The notes: generated by a model from the sequence alone, not told the origin. Numbered from the stretch's first letter, positions 1-15,324 are shown. The stretch is 49,031 nt of DNA from Lingula anatina (GCF_001039355.2 NW_019775468.1:315921-364951); one strand, 5' to 3'. Numbers and translations: made by a program.

Positions 1-22
1 AAAAGGCCCTGAAAATCCAAAA

Positions 23-72
<50 letters not shown>

Positions 73-2303
73 TTTGTCACCCATTACATAAATCTTCAGA
101 AGGGACAAGAAAAAGATGGCAGATCATAATCTTTTACTTCTGATGTCATTACCTAGGAAGTAGCTGACAAATCATTTGCCAATGTATTAAGTCTTAGTTG
201 TTTTACAATGAAATATGAAGAAAGTCTGCGAGTGTCATCATGTCATCAATCATTGGATATCAGATGGTCTTTCATGTGACAATGATACCCTCTTTTTTAA
301 GTGACACAGGACCTAAACTTAAGAGGGGAAGGGGCAATCATTTTAATGGGGAACTCTTTAAAATGCTACACTGAAAATAAAAAAACCCTATCACATGTCC
401 AAAATGAACAGGTACTACACTGTCCTCAGGAATGTAAAAAATGATCCCCACACCTTTCTAGCCAAGTAAACAAGGCTATCCTCTACGTCATATAGGTAAT
501 TAAATAAAAACAAATACGCAATTAAAGAACACACCTCCTACGACAGCATTCTCACACCTGTAATGACTCAAATAAAATGTGTTTTAAACTCAATAAAAAC
601 ATCTTTATCTCAATAATCATTTTCAACCAGGAACATAACCTAAAATTAGAAGTCTAACTACAATATACCTATAATCAACGTAGGTCAATGTACGGAAGGG
701 TGACTTTCCTCATTAATATTCCCTGACGCTTATATCTATTACTCTTCACACAATGTTAATACCCATTCTTGTCGCCATCAAAATGACCAGTGGTCAACTT
801 TGGAGAGGTCAAACCTACGGCCATGCTGTGGTCCATGTTAATTATGGTCAGACTGGCAGGTGGCATACTGCTACTATACTACCACACTGGCATCTTTATT
901 AATGGAAGAGGATATCATTAAGAGTGATGATGATAGATTTTAAACAGAATGATCTTCCTAAATTAAGCTAAGGTGGTTGTTACAGTGCTGTTAAGGGCAT
1001 CATTTTGTCTAGGTCCTGCTCCAATGACATCTTCAGTGTAGACGTATCTTTATTATTCAAGAAATGTCTAAATTAATATATGATTAGGGCTTACACTTGG
1101 ATGTCAGAAAAATGAACTTGTAAACACCCCCACTTCATACTGATATCTCTTCATACAAACATAACCATTGCAAATGCCCAATGATATTTTAGGCCAGTCA
1201 TCATTATATTTTCTGTAAACCAACATTCTCTCTCTCTCTCTCCCTCTCTCCACTCATCCATATCCAAGAACTACCCAACTCTCACATTACCTAAATGGAG
1301 AACAAGATGCACATTACCTACAATACCACATTAATGGAGGTTTTTATGTATGGGGGGGGGAACCAAGCATCCCAATCTAACATGAATATTTACTTCCATT
1401 TATTTTGTATCACAATCAAGGACGTAAATCACAGCTTATGAGACCTGTAAAGTTGAAGAAAAGACCAAGTGTTGTGGTTAGGGTAAAACACGTTAGAGAT
1501 GACCACAACTATCTCACTTTTGATAAATGTTCTGATAACATAAAGCCAGGATCTTTCATCTCTTTTTTAACTTCAAATACATAGATATTTTTTATTGACT
1601 TTAAGAGGTTTCTAATGGAGATGTAGAAAATATTAACCTTTTTAATAGTAAACTATATACTTTTCAATCAAATGCTTGAAATAAGGGGCACCCCTTTCCC
1701 AGCCTACCCCAGCAGAAATGGAAAATAGAAAATTACGACAATATATGCCAATACAGGAACATCAAATGTAAGACGCCACATTTCTCCCGAATAAATTTCA
1801 TAACGCTCAATGAAATATTCAAAATTTGTCGGCAAACAGCTGGTTTGCATGTTTGCAAAGTAAATACCAGAGCAATTTAAAAATTCATGAGTGTAAACAA
1901 ACAAACAAAAACAACTATGAAACTCAATACTTCTAATATGATCACAAGACCAAAATCTTTGTTCTGAATCCATGGATAACATAACTGCTCTTTTTCTTTA
2001 TCCTCCACCCTGGGTTTAGAGTATTTTTGTGTGCCCTGACAGTGTATATGACATGTGGGAGGTATCACAAGGTGACTACTTGATCCCCAGGGTCATCCCC
2101 ACCTGTATGTTATATGTTATGTTTTTGTTCCCTCATTTTAGCTGGCCACAATAAGCTGTGTACAGTTAAACAAGAGTTAAACACTAGACAAATGCGCACC
2201 ATTCTTCAAAGGCATTTACAGGAATTGTTACATGTTTTCAAACTTTCTTTTGTGGATCGCATTACAATATTTACCCTGGCACTACAATAACACAAGAGGT
2301 TAC
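1..2303. other. Noncoding left flank, probably CLASP intron 8
   Basis: AT-rich sequence with no exon that I can support on either strand. It lies downstream of the large CLASP exon in the minus direction, so it is most likely intron. It holds a poly-A run (about 27-70), a CT tract near 1229-1250 and a G run near 1352. The small open frames at 1704-2068 have no recognisable domain and are treated as chance. Confidence 0.5.
27..70. repeat. Poly-A homopolymer at the left end
   Basis: An uninterrupted A run starts 26 bases from the window edge. The right edge ends in a long T run, so both ends look like contig breaks at homopolymers. Confidence 0.9.
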
Positions 2304-3348
2304 CTACACTGCTTTGACGGCTGTGGAATGTGATGTCCCTTGCTTCGAAGTGGGAGGGTAGAATACAGGGCTCTTTCACTCGGAGATGGGAGGCTCTTCT
2401 CCTGATGCTGCTCTACCTCTTCCTTGCTGAAATTCTGCAATCTCTGTGAGGCACCAGCGGATGGCGATTCTCGCCCTTTTTGCCCATCGTTCTCTGCCCT
2501 GTCTGAATATGTCCTTGTTCGAGGTTTCTGTGGTCTTCGCCTCCGCTGCATTGTGCAGTACACTCCAATATTACTACGAGCTCTAAATGCTGTGTCCTCA
2601 ACTTTCTCCTCCACATCTTCCTGTATAAAGTCAAGATATGGATTATGCCTGTCTTGAACATATTCCTCAAAACTCGTCGGAGAGTCAGATAAAAATGGTG
2701 AACCAGCACATCGCCGCAATGTTTGGTGTGACCCAGGAGAAAGTGGCGATCGAGGATTACTACCACTGTCTGCCATATCTGACGAATAGATGTTCTTTTT
2801 AGAGTAAACAGATGGGGAAGGTAGCTTGTGATGAAGGTCGTTAGTATGACTAGATGAAGAAACGTAGCTGTAGACTCCGCTATCAGCTGAGGTATATTGG
2901 TCCTGGTCTCTGTAGGAGTCCTGCCGTACTCTGTCTCCCAGCTGGGCAGCAGTAGGGTGGGAATACTGCAAGTGTGCCCCAGCAGCCACTGGACTCAAAG
3001 CAGAATTTTCACGGCTGTTTTCACGATGATGTCCCTGTGCTATATGGTCCTTCCACGACCCCGCAGAGTCGTTCCTCTTTCGAGAACTGGCCCGCTGTTT
3101 AGTTCCATCAGGTGTAGCAGCCCGTGTGGCCTGTGTGCTTGGAAACAGGAATTTATTAACTGAGATTTCTGGACTATGATTCAGGACTGGCGAGCGGGCC
3201 ATTTCCTCGGGCTGGCCGTATTCCGCCCAGAGCTGCTCCTCAGTCATGTACTGCGTCCTTTTAAAACTGTCTCTCATCACAGCAGGGGTGTTATAACCCC
3301 GAGATTTCTCTGACCCCGACCTAGACATGTTACTATCCCAGCCAAATT
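2304..3348 (-). CDS. CLASP: Large Ser/Arg-rich disordered exon, probable CLASP exon 8
   Basis: The frame is open from an in-frame TGA just upstream of 3348 to TAA at 2300-2302. Starting at the ATG at 3326-3328 it would encode 342 residues (MSRSGSEKSRGYNTP...). I prefer an internal exon. An AG acceptor at 3349-3350 gives phase 1, matching the phase-1 donor of exon 7. A TAG|GTAACC donor at 2298-2303 ends the exon just before the stop. The join reads IDSAGST-E-FGWDSN, which resembles the vertebrate CLASP sequence after TOG1 (IQSANDK-FDDEDS). The protein is low complexity: repeated SP and SPLSP sites, a YTSADSGVYSYVSSSS stretch, an acidic IQEDVEEKVED segment and a basic RRRRPQKPRTRT patch. No SxIP motif was seen. 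The acceptor lacks a good pyrimidine tract, so an alternative CLASP first exon or a separate nested gene remains possible. Confidence 0.5.
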
Positions 3349-6300
3349 CTACAGAGCTATTTCACCTCTCTTTCTCCCACTGGTGTTAATGTCAGCAGGC
3401 AATAGGCCGTTGCAAACTCTCACCTGGCATACTATAGTGAAGTCAATGGGAAGGCACTTAGAGGGTTGCCCTTTTTATTATCACTCAGACAAATATTCCA
3501 GGATCTTGGTAATCCTCTCAATAATTTTTTTCCAATTTCTTTACTGCTGTATTCTAGGTAACAACTCTTGGCCTAATGAATTTCAACTGATGATTATAAA
3601 AGTCTAGCAAAAACTAGGCCTTTCCCTCTTCCTTTTTTCCCCCGACACAGTAGTGAACTTTTCTGTTCTTAATTTCACACAAAAACCAGTAGCTTATTTT
3701 TTAGGGGAACCACCTCCAATTAAGGTAAAGATTTATCTCCTCAACATAAATACATGTCAGCCTTGCTACATCTCTTCACTGGCAGATCTTTCAAAACAAC
3801 CTCACACTGAAGGTAAGCAGGCAGATCCCCAATTATGACTGGCAGAGAAAGAATCACACAGCCTCGCTAAGTTTCTCTAGTGTTGTGGTTCCAATTCTCA
3901 GTCTTGTACACTATTAAGCTTCTTTCCTGAATTCCTGTTTATCTTCTTAGATAATAAAATTGGAAATGAGGTATCAATTCCTGATGCATCCAAGAATTTA
4001 TGCAAGTTTTTCTTGTAGAGCTGCCTTTTCAGTCAATCACCTCAGGGTTTGTAGTGAATGGTCCCAATGAATCAATACAGTATCAAAACAGTGCGGCACT
4101 GCCTTATAAATGATCTATAATATATGCATACAAAAAGCCTGCAATATTATATCAGCTCCCTGTGCTGAAATGAGGTTCAATCACCTTTGAAGTATCCCCC
4201 TGTCAATCTTTATGTCACAGCAGTGTCAAAACAGTGTCAAACAGTCAGCATGCAAGTGTCAACACAACCGTCACAGTTCAGCTAAAGAGTCCACTCCTTC
4301 CGCATACGGTATTAATTCACCCTCTCACAGGGAGATGAGTATTCCAGTCATGCCAGCACGCATACCTGTATTGACAGAAATGGAAAACTGGTCCTTGGAA
4401 CCTCCTCCTCTCACTGCTATCTGCCTACGACTTCTGTCACACTGCCCCCTTCCCTGCTCGCCCAACTGGACAGGTGTATGGTTGTAGCTTAACTCGTTCT
4501 GCAGGTGTTATTCTTGTCAAGTGAACACTCAAAAGGAGGGAACAATACCTGTAGCTTACCAGTGAAGCTGCACTCTACGCTGACACCTCATTCAGTACTA
4601 CAACCGTGATACAGTTACTGTGATACCTGCTTTCAAACACTGAGGTACTGTTAAATATCCCACAGCATACTGAGTGCAGTTGTACTGGTAAATTATTTCC
4701 AAGCTGATAAAAAATGCTCTTCCAATGTTCACAGTGCAATGAACTTATTGCCTAGACATCCACTGATATCCTCTGAATCAAAGGTGGGAAGTAATGTCTC
4801 TTACACAGATGGTCAGTTTTATATCTTTACTCCTTTGTCTTCAGCAGCTACAGATGCCCTTATTTAAGTTCTTGGTCATCATCAAGCCAAATACCTGTTG
4901 CCTAAAGTTATATCCATTTTCAAAGACATCCTACCATCTGTCACCATAAACAATGTCCATCAGTCGTGTCCACTCCTACACAAATGTCCACCAAATGACC
5001 AGTCAAATTCAACCGGGCCACTTTAGTCCAGTGCTTGTGGAGTGTTGTAGTCAGTTACACAGGGGACATATAGGACTATGGCAAACACACATTTGAAAGT
5101 AAGATATATATCTGGTTGCCATTAGCATACCTGAGGGCTTGTGACAAAGCATGGACTCCCCCAGTCACTGAAGCATGACGGAGTGAGTAGATATCTATCT
5201 GTACCAGTACATGTGTACAGTGCTACCTTGGAGCTGGTTGCCCAGCAAGTTACTAAACATCACACACTGATAAAAAGGAATTCCATTCCCAACTGTCTTG
5301 TGGAGAATATTTGCCTCTATGGTTATCACCAGTTGCAGTTCTCCTGTTGATTACATATATGTAAAATCCTAAGGCTGTGTAGTCAATAGCTATGTTTTTC
5401 TGCTATAATATATTTTGGTTGATAAAAGTAACCTAATGCTCCTATTTGGTTGAAGGGAAGATGATATTTCACAGCAGCAGTCAAACTGGTTAGAGTATTT
5501 GCCCAACTGACAAAATATATTTGTATTCACATGACCATTCCGCATTGAAAATGAATCCACATAAGGGATGTTTCATATCTGTTACAGCTTTATTCAGTCT
5601 CCATTCGAACATAAATCATATCACTTCATTTTATGTCACATGTATATAATCCCTGTTCATCTTATGTAAGTATTCTTAATGGTCTTCCTTTGAGCTTGGT
5701 GATTTGTGGCAGGCTTTACATGGTATTCAAGACAGTAAGATGGTCTTGATTTCTCTTCATACTGGAAATGATCTATGTACCTTCAAGTTTTCCTTTTTTT
5801 CTTTATCCTATCTTCCAGCAGTTATAGTGGACAGATATTGTCACCTCTGGCAATGACACAGCAATCTGGCAAACGCCAAGTTGACACTGGCTATCTTAAT
5901 GCAACCTGCGCTGTTTGATAACACTGTCATGATCTCCTGACACGTGCTAGTCTACGTGCTAGTCCACTGCTGTCAAATTCACCGTGACATGTTTGGTGAC
6001 AGGTGACACTGTGACATTAAAGTTATCATGTACACTGACACCAGACCTTGCCCTCCTTAAAGCATTGATACCCTGATATTTCAGTTTTGTCACCCAACAA
6101 GGTCCTATTTACTATCATAAGTGTTATCACCAATGACAGCTATCACAATATAAACACTGCATTAAGACAGTGTTCTTCTGCATACCCAATCCCAGCGAGC
6201 CGATCTGGTATCTCAACATATGGGCAAAATAATATTGTTTTTTCTAGATGATTGATCAACTATGTCCATACTTTCTCCAGCCCGATCAGAAACCAGATCC

Positions 6301-9300
6301 ATAAAATTATTGATCCAGGTAGCGAGTTCTACAGTGGTCCTGCTATAGCAATGGAGTTGGGATGTAATAACTGCAGGCTCTATCCAATACAGTATATATA
6401 TATAATATAATATCTCTGGTCCCTGTGGAGGCCAATACCTGGTAGTGTTTACCTGTATTTCCTGTGCACTAGGTGTTAACTGATCAGACAGGTGAACAGG
6501 TTTAATGAGGGGAGGAGGGGGAGGGAGAGCCCAATTTAGAAAATGGTCAATTTATCTTCACGCTTTTTCTTTTCTTTTTTTTTCCTATAACATTTTGTCT
6601 GGAGGTTGAAACACTTATCACAGAATGCTGGACTAGTTCAAGAATCCCTCACTTTGAGTACATCTCAACAATATTGCTGTTGACTCTTCACAGCCATGAG
6701 AATACCACTCTTGCTGTGCTGAGAATGTTCTCTGCCAGAGCCCGAGGCATTATAACCACTGGTTTGTGTTGTACCATATAACATTACTGTCTGTAGTCTC
6801 ATTTCAGATGTCAGTGCACACTAATATATATAGCCAAACTCATAACACTTCCTGTGAGAACTTACACCATTCTAGTCACTGCTGTTGGCTTACACTTTCT
6901 TGATGTTATCCAACTTCTTGGTTACTGTCATCTTCATTGTAAATAGGATCTTTAAGTATTTCTTCAATTTTCATCAAATAAGGCTCCAAGTATGTTTGTG
7001 TACATACTGTTGGAAATTTTTTCCTCATATAGTAACCCATTCATCCACATAAGAAGCAATGTGTTTTTCTCGCAATTTCCCAAGATAATTAGCAGTCCCA
7101 TTTGCACTCCCTAATCACATCTCTGATGTGCCATTCATCTAGGAGCCAACTTCCGAGAAAGTAGGATAAATTTCACCGCGTAGTTACCGGTCTGTAGTCA
7201 GATTCCTGATAGAGCCATCTTGCCTTTACTCCCAGACTTCACAAGATCCGGTGAAAGGGCCTCAGTAAAAGCTTTGTACTTCACGAAATCAGGTGAATTT
7301 CTCACAAATTTCACGTCAAAACAGTCTGTCTGCTACCTGTATATAACTCTCTCTCTCTGCACCCTGACACTGCTGGTGATGACAGCCTGCACTGCGGCAG
7401 GTTACACATTAAACAAACATCTGTTCAGCTCAAAATTATCAAAACTTTAGAGGGGAACTGCAGGGTAAAATCCACTTTTTTAAAGGCAACTGAAAAAACT
7501 GTTTATAAGTGTACATGGTGGGGATAGAAATATACTTCTGTAGCTGTCAGATTTAGTATGGAACACACGAAACTGATTTAAAGCCTCCTCCTGATAGAAA
7601 TTTGCGTAACCATATTATAACCAAGCAAACACGATGGAAAAACAATTCAAAATGGCTGCGTGATCAGCAGCACATTTTAACCCTCCATGTTTAATGTCAC
7701 TTTGTTGACTCGTTTCCAGCTCATTTGTTATGGGTTTCCATGGTGATTTGATACATTTGGCTTTAGTTTAGTAATGAAGGTACAAATTCCTCACATAACA
7801 AACTTAACTGATGAAGTCTAAGGTTATAAAGTACTTGAAAATATATGACAGGCAGTGACACAAAACATTTATATATCTATATGTGTCACAGAAAAATAAG
7901 TAAATAAAATTTTGCCTCAGACCAAAATATGGCGAAGTGTATGTTTTTTATTTTCTTTCTATGACTTGCACTATATTTTGGTCCTTTACTATTTTTCCCC
8001 CCAAGCAGCTGGTCTAAACAAGCTATCTACATCAACCAGATGGCAGTGCATCCTCTGCCTTCAATGAGCACAGTGTGATTTATAGTTCCATTCAAACATT
8101 TCACAACTTCACAATGTCAAAACTCCTACATTCTCAGTACTCTGATAAATTCACCTTTAAGGCATCACCAAATGTAGTGAGTCAACAGAAAAATTTTCAG
8201 GTTAAAACAGAAATAACTTTTACATGGGCACTGACATTAGAAAACATTCTTAACTGAATATTAAATTATTTGAACGTGTACAGAGGTAGAATACCATCCT
8301 TTGCCAACACTGAATGGAAAAGTCTTTACTCACTGCATTACACATACACAACTAACAGATGAATAGGGAGAGCCCGATTCAGTTACCACAGTGAGCCCGA
8401 CCTCTTCCCACCTCTCAAGTCAGAGGTACTTAAAGGTGAAAAATCAACATAAAAGTGGAAATCAGAATCTAGGCCTGGACATAATGAAGCATTCACTCTC
8501 TGATCCAGTGTCAACTTCTTTCCTATTGGATTACACTCTATTATCCCTATTCAATGGCAGTAAAGTACCAGAAAGGGCAGCGGGGAAGCCATACAATTTA
8601 TTTTTTTATAAAAGAAAGAAACTTTACGCTTAGGAATGCTGCCGGAATCAAATACAAAGCCATGTAAATAGATGCCAGGCTCAAACAGGAGTGAAATCTA
8701 ATATAGGAAAAACTGCGTTTAAACCCTTATACCTGAAGAACTTCTGGATTTGAAACCGGATTATACTAAAGGGCATTTAATGCTATACACTATGGCCAAA
8801 TCCTCCCAAAGCATTCACCTTTAGTTTTTCTAATTCGCTGATGTCATTCTCTCATTGTACTGGGGACGTAAGGTAGGAGATAATGTGGTCTGTATTATGT
8901 CAGCGGCTGCGAGTAAACAAATGATTTTTCTCTCACAGTGATCCCCCTTAACTTATTCCACTAGCCAGGTCTTTATGGTAGGCTGCAGTGGATAATCCCA
9001 CATATACCACCCACAGAGTCACATAAATATGTTAATTACTTTTTTTCTTTCTAGAAATGAATGCAAGTTTTGCTTTCTATATATTTATCTTTTTCCTCAT
9101 CATCATTATCTTAATACTTGTAATTTCAGTGAATTCAAGAATCCTCTGAAGCAGCTAATTATTATTTTTTCTTTATTATTGTTATGTTTTATTTAATTTT
9201 ATTTATTTATTTATTTTTTTTTTTTGCAAACAATTAAAAAACCTTTTGAAAAAATTGAAAACACTTACTAGTAAATATATCTGGAACCAAAATTGAAACT

Positions 9301-12300
9301 TTCATGGAACAAAAACAGGCTGGATTCTGCCCATTTGCCCTCCAGATCACGGGTGCATTGACCGCTTCACCTGACCACTGATCCAGATCAGCCCACCCCT
9401 ACTCCAGTATGACAGCTATCTCAAAATATCTGACACAGGTGAAGAACACATTATTTACAACAACAACAACAACCTCGTTGAAACTTCCATTTTTCTCCCT
9501 TATATCTGTTTTATTTAGTTCCCAAATCTCTATACTAGGTTCATTATTTCACAGGGCCGGTTGTAATTCTTTGCCATCTTTTTAATGACATTTGTTTCTA
9601 ATATTTTTTATCACTTATAGTTTGCTTCTAGTGTTGGTTTTAATGTGACCGATGGTCATATCAATGAGTACACAGATGCCACTCAGTTCATCCAGTCAAA
9701 CTAATTCCCAGCACATTTGGGTCCATTTTCCCAGTCTTAACAATCAGTGTGCACGGAGCACCATCTCCAATAACAGGGCAAGCCAAGTTCAGATGTTCTG
9801 ATAACACTAAAAGGTTTGCTGTCCACCATCCAGTGACTTCATCTACCTTGTTAACATGAATTGATGAGGCCATCAGTGTCTCACATACACGCATTTGAAT
9901 TAAGTTGGCTGTAATGTGCACTGTAGAAGGCATATTGGAATATAGAACTGATAGTGGATGATAGACTACATACTGACCACCATGATATAAAATTACAGAT
10001 ATTGCTGACAATTTTGAAAAATCATCTCAAAAAAATAAAAATAAAAAAAATAAAAAAATTAATATAAAAATATATTGGCCAAGAAATGACATCCAACTGA
10101 TTGCCCCACATGAAAAATAAATGTTTATCGGCCAAAACTTTTCACTGTCATACAAGGAATTGTGTCACAACATCAACTACGAACTATGAGACAAAATGGC
10201 AAATTGACATAAAGATGTGTAATTCAGGCCTAACTTATTCACTGAGGCTACTGTAATATGTGTATGTTTTCTAATGCATTTGTGAGACAATGAATGTGTG
10301 AATGTGCATCTCTGTTCATATTCTTATATATGTATATAAATGCATAAAATGCCACAGTGCAGGTATCTCATTAAAAGTGTATATGAACACATACAAATAG
10401 ACATATCTGAATGAGTGTATTTATCCCCATTCAACAATCTTTTATATGAACTCAGTGTTTGCTTTAAAGTTGCACTGTAGAGCAAAAGGGGTTGAAGGTC
10501 GCCATTTTCGTTTAAGAGAGAAAACAGTGAGTGTAAACACCTATAACAAACATAAAATGGTGTAATAGTTTGAGGCCATCATAGTTTAGGGAGAGTCTGA
10601 AAGCTGAAAACATACATGACATACACAAACTCGAAAACAACACAATTCTACAAATACAACAAAAATATATTTAAAAATAAAAAATATGAATTTGTTCCAA
10701 ATGAAAAAATTGCTTATTTTATCCAATGTATAAATATATATTTTACACTGATGGACAGCTGATATATTAGTCTTTTTTGAAGTGCTGCCACCTATTGTTA
10801 TGAAAAGACTGACCCATAATGTGCTGCTACCAACAGTCTATGATTGACATCATTACAAGAAACTGTAACCATTGTTATTTAGTTTTTATGCCTCAGTAAA
10901 GCATGAATATGTTGAGGTAATTTTACTTTGCATCTATCAGGAAAAAAATACATAAAAGGTGTGGAAAAATATTTCATCAAAAAGCAACAGCCCTCATAAT
11001 ATAAAGTTATCCCTATGCTCAAAGCAAAAAGAAATGTAATTTAAAAAAATGTCTTTTACCAGTTAGGTTATATAAAAAATTAATAGAGAGTATGTCTACC
11101 AAAATTCATAGAAAAAAATAGGTGGATTTCCCAACAAACAGGTGCGTGGAAAGGAGACACATCCCCAAGTCTGCCTTATTATATTCAAAGTTGTACTTAG
11201 TATATATATATATATATATGCAAGTTGAGGCATTAGTGGTGGTATAGCCCAGTTTTTACCTAGAGCCTCATCATTCCCATAGGGAGGCGGGAATTGCCAG
11301 TCTGATGACAGTTCTAACGGAAGAAAAAACAAATATGAAATATCTTGCTGATATAAAACTGTCAACATAAACAGCAATTTTACCATTTTTAAAGAAAAAA
11401 TACTCAGCGGCCATATCACACAACAAAAATAGTCGAGTTGCAATGTTGCAGATCAAAGAGATAAAATGAAGCAGCAATAATATATCGTTACAGCAATAAT
11501 ATATTGTACCCCATGGGGCACAAAGGTCAGAGAACTCACTGATCCCTGGTTGAAAAAATGTCCAGTCACTGAACATGTTTATACAATTTTGGGGGACCCT
11601 GCTTCAATTTTTCAGACATTTTGGTAAGGGGCAACGGTTCACATTGCAAATGGGAATAGATCACATTGCACTTATATGTCATTGTTTATATGCATGCAAA
11701 AACATTATTACCAGCACAGGACAAAAATTGTAAGAAGTTTAAAATCTGACAACTTGACTACATTGAACTGAAAGCATAGATATGATACTGAGAAAATGGA
11801 ATCCCCAATGACAACTTTTCTATCCTCAAATTTGCCAACCACTCTCCAATTAGAAATTGTAACAAGTCAACATATCTTATGTAAGAGGAGTAAGTGGTGC
11901 TTTATAACTTAAAACACCTACTATTCCAACTATCTCCATATAGAAACAACAAGAAAAGAGGTCCTTCTTGTAATGTACAAAAACTAGCAAATATGACTGT
12001 GTTAGGTGAACTCAACACAATCAGCACAATCATTGTGCTAGGTGTGACCAACACAATCAGCACAACCAAGCAATCTTACCTGTAGATCCAGCACTATCTA
12101 TCCTCATTCTCCCCAAACTTCTGGCCTTATCAAACTTGTCCATGACAGTGTGCAGTAGCTGCGGCGAGAGACCTTTCTTGGAAATGTCCATCCTCACCCT
12201 CTCACCTACGTTACAGTAGATATCCACCAGGGTGTTCATTGCCTGGTCCGACACCTTTTATGAAAAGATACCCATCATTTCATGATCTCAGGCTTAAAAC

Positions 12301-13380
12301 TTAAGATTTTGCCAATTTTTTCTTTTCTTTTTTACTTTTCTTTACGTTTTGATAAATAAGGATTAAAAAACGAAACTGTTGTCACTTTGTGTGTTCATTG
12401 GCCAACAACTACATATAGTATAGCACCATGCATTTCTTGTTTAAATTCCCTAGATAGCTTATCTCAACATAATTTTTTTTCTTCACAAACTATAAAATTA
12501 GAAAGGTATTTTTCAATTTCCTTCAAACACAAGTTTCATATTAACTAATAAAATGATATCTCTTCACCAAAGTTTATTTTTTCTGCAGCAGAAGTGACCT
12601 ACCTGTCTGTTGGGGTCATCTAATAATTTTACAATTGCGCCCACTAATTTGGACAGAGACAGACATTTGGCTCCATACCTGTAACAGAAAACACAGATAT
12701 AACACCTACAGTTTATCTACTTGAAATATTACATAGTTGAAGGAAATTATGTGCAGCATAAAAGTTATAATGATAATAAAAACACTCAGAAAAGTGTACT
12801 AGTAAATATCCTTTAAATTTAATAGTAACTGTATATTTCTAGATCACAAACTGAAAGTTACTCAATTTAGTTTAATTCTAAGTGAATAAAATTTTTTAAA
12901 CATGAATATGGGGGCAATGGTCACTTCAATATTTCTCAAAGATTTATTCCTACATCAAAATAACCCTCTGCTACCATTGGGATGGTAACAAAAGAAAGCA
13001 ATGTCCATCAAACTGCACTTAGATTAGCCAGATTTCAGAGCACAAAGGCTGGACCAATAAACTAAAGAATATTGCACCAGTATCCTAAGTATCCTAAGTA
13101 TCTAGATTCCTCAATAAAGGAAAAACAGTTTTCCACTTATCGTGTTTTTGCTGAAAGTGCAAAGCAATGACGACGGCGATGACAAAAACAGGCAGCAGCT
13201 ATATGTACAGACACATAAAAAGGTATGATCTTAAAAGGTCCTGCCTGATTTGTCCCATACTCACATTTCAATGGTTTGCTGCAGACAGATGAGTGTTTCC
13301 TCCCGGACCCGCCACAGTTTATGTGAGAATCCTGTCATGAGACGGTCCCATACAGACTAAAACAGAAAATTACCAATTTG

Positions 13381-13438
<58 letters not shown>

Positions 13439-15262
13439 ACTGAGAACTAAATGTATGTTCTTTTATTTATAATGTGGTAACACATTATAAATAATCCCTT
13501 TACAGAATGCGTTTTCTGACATCATCATATTACATAATAGTTGTCTGTCTTGATGATAAAATTACTAGTACATTATTTACTGCACTCAGTGTGAGAGGTT
13601 ACACATTATGATACAAATATGCATCTCAGCCCTCTTATAACAATACATAGATCAATTATTTAACAAAGCTTCATATATAATTCTAAAAGATAACAAATAA
13701 TGGGAACATAATTATTTTCCCTAGTCTTAAATATTTAAAGAGACTTCTCTTGCCTTAGGTGTGCACTATATTTCTGGTGATAAATTGTTTCGCCTTTTGT
13801 AACACTATTCTTTACACCTAGAGCAGGTGTCTCACAAGGAACTTAATGTAAAACTAGTTTCGATAAAAATATTTTCTCAGGTATGTTCTGATATCTGTCT
13901 GTTACATTTCAGAATACTAATTACTTACAATATGTCCAATGATGCATTTTCTCAAGAGAGAGACTGTACAATAAATTGTTTCAATGAACATCTATTATGA
14001 GAAACTGCCTTGTGTTGTTCCACCCTCTATTTTTCAGTGTAGTTTTTAGAGAAGACAGCTATTTTTGAAGAAATTGGACACATAAAGATTTATATGCTAA
14101 ATTCTGAATTTTGCTTAGAGTGTATTTCTACTCCTGGGCTATTATCTACCCCAGAGATATGTCCTACAGTCAAAGTAGCTGTCTCACTCTAGCATGCCAA
14201 TACTTCATTAAGTATGCCTTGGACACAGAAGGGAATGTGGGATGTCCTGCAGCTACTCTAGAAAGGTCACTAACACAGTGCTAATTTCCACCCACATCAT
14301 TGAGCACATAGCTTGACAGCATACTTCTTGTACAAGTCCTATCCCATTTGAAGCTATTAGTAGGAGGGGAAGTTGTTCTAGATGTCATACCATGGAGTAG
14401 AGAACATTTCTTGATATTACAATCATAAACAAGGCATGATGTGAAACCATTTCTAAATCTGCAAAATCACACATATTAAATATATATGTCTAGGTCAGTA
14501 ACAGACAGTCATTCCAATCTGTCACTGTTTTCCAGCCACATCACAAAGACAGTGTTATTTGGAGTGTCACCTATGGCAAGCAGTCAGGAAACAGGTCTAA
14601 GGGAGGAGTTAACATTTAATACTGATATTACAGTTCCTGACAGCAGGTGTATAAAAACTTAACATCACCTTCAGGTCTGGGAGCTCACTGACTGTGCTCT
14701 GTTTGAGTCATGTAGACAATAACTGTAGCCTGTCAGGTTTCTTTTTTCCTGACTTAAGTTAGTATTTTAATGACTTACCACTTAGAGTTATTCTTGAGTA
14801 AGGTCATAGACAAATTATTGAATACAGTGCTTACTTCATATGAAGTACAATCAGAATTTTTTTTTATTTGCATAGTTCAGCATTTCAAAAGCAAAAAATC
14901 CAACTGTTTGACTTTGTTCCTAAAGAGAGAAAGAGACCAACTGTTTATTACATTCCAACTCAGAAACATATAGTACACAGTTAACTCCCCAAATATTCCT
15001 ATGTTATATCTCAAATTTGATATTTGAGGTAAGCTAAAACTTATAAACAATGCCAAGCTTCAATCTAAGAGTAAATAGAACAAATGTTTCCAGTTCTTAA
15101 GTTGTTAATTGTACAAGACATGGCGACACTGACCGGGTCATCCTCTGGAATACACCTGATCTAAGAGATGTCTACCACTCACAGGGAATTAGGTCAACAT
15201 CATGGATGATGAGAGACTTCATCACATCATTTCAATCTTTAGAGAGAGAATCTCTGATCTGA

Positions 15263-15324
<62 letters not shown>

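Noticed and set aside
9688-10011. 107-codon minus-strand frame in CLASP intron 7
   Set aside because: Its length alone is not compelling. No family was recognised, no fitting splice sites were seen and the surroundings are noncoding. It could be an old transposon fragment, but nothing shows it.
12003-12070. Short direct repeat of AACACAATCAGCACAA next to CLASP exon 7
   Set aside because: Only two imperfect units; a small local duplication with no further signal.
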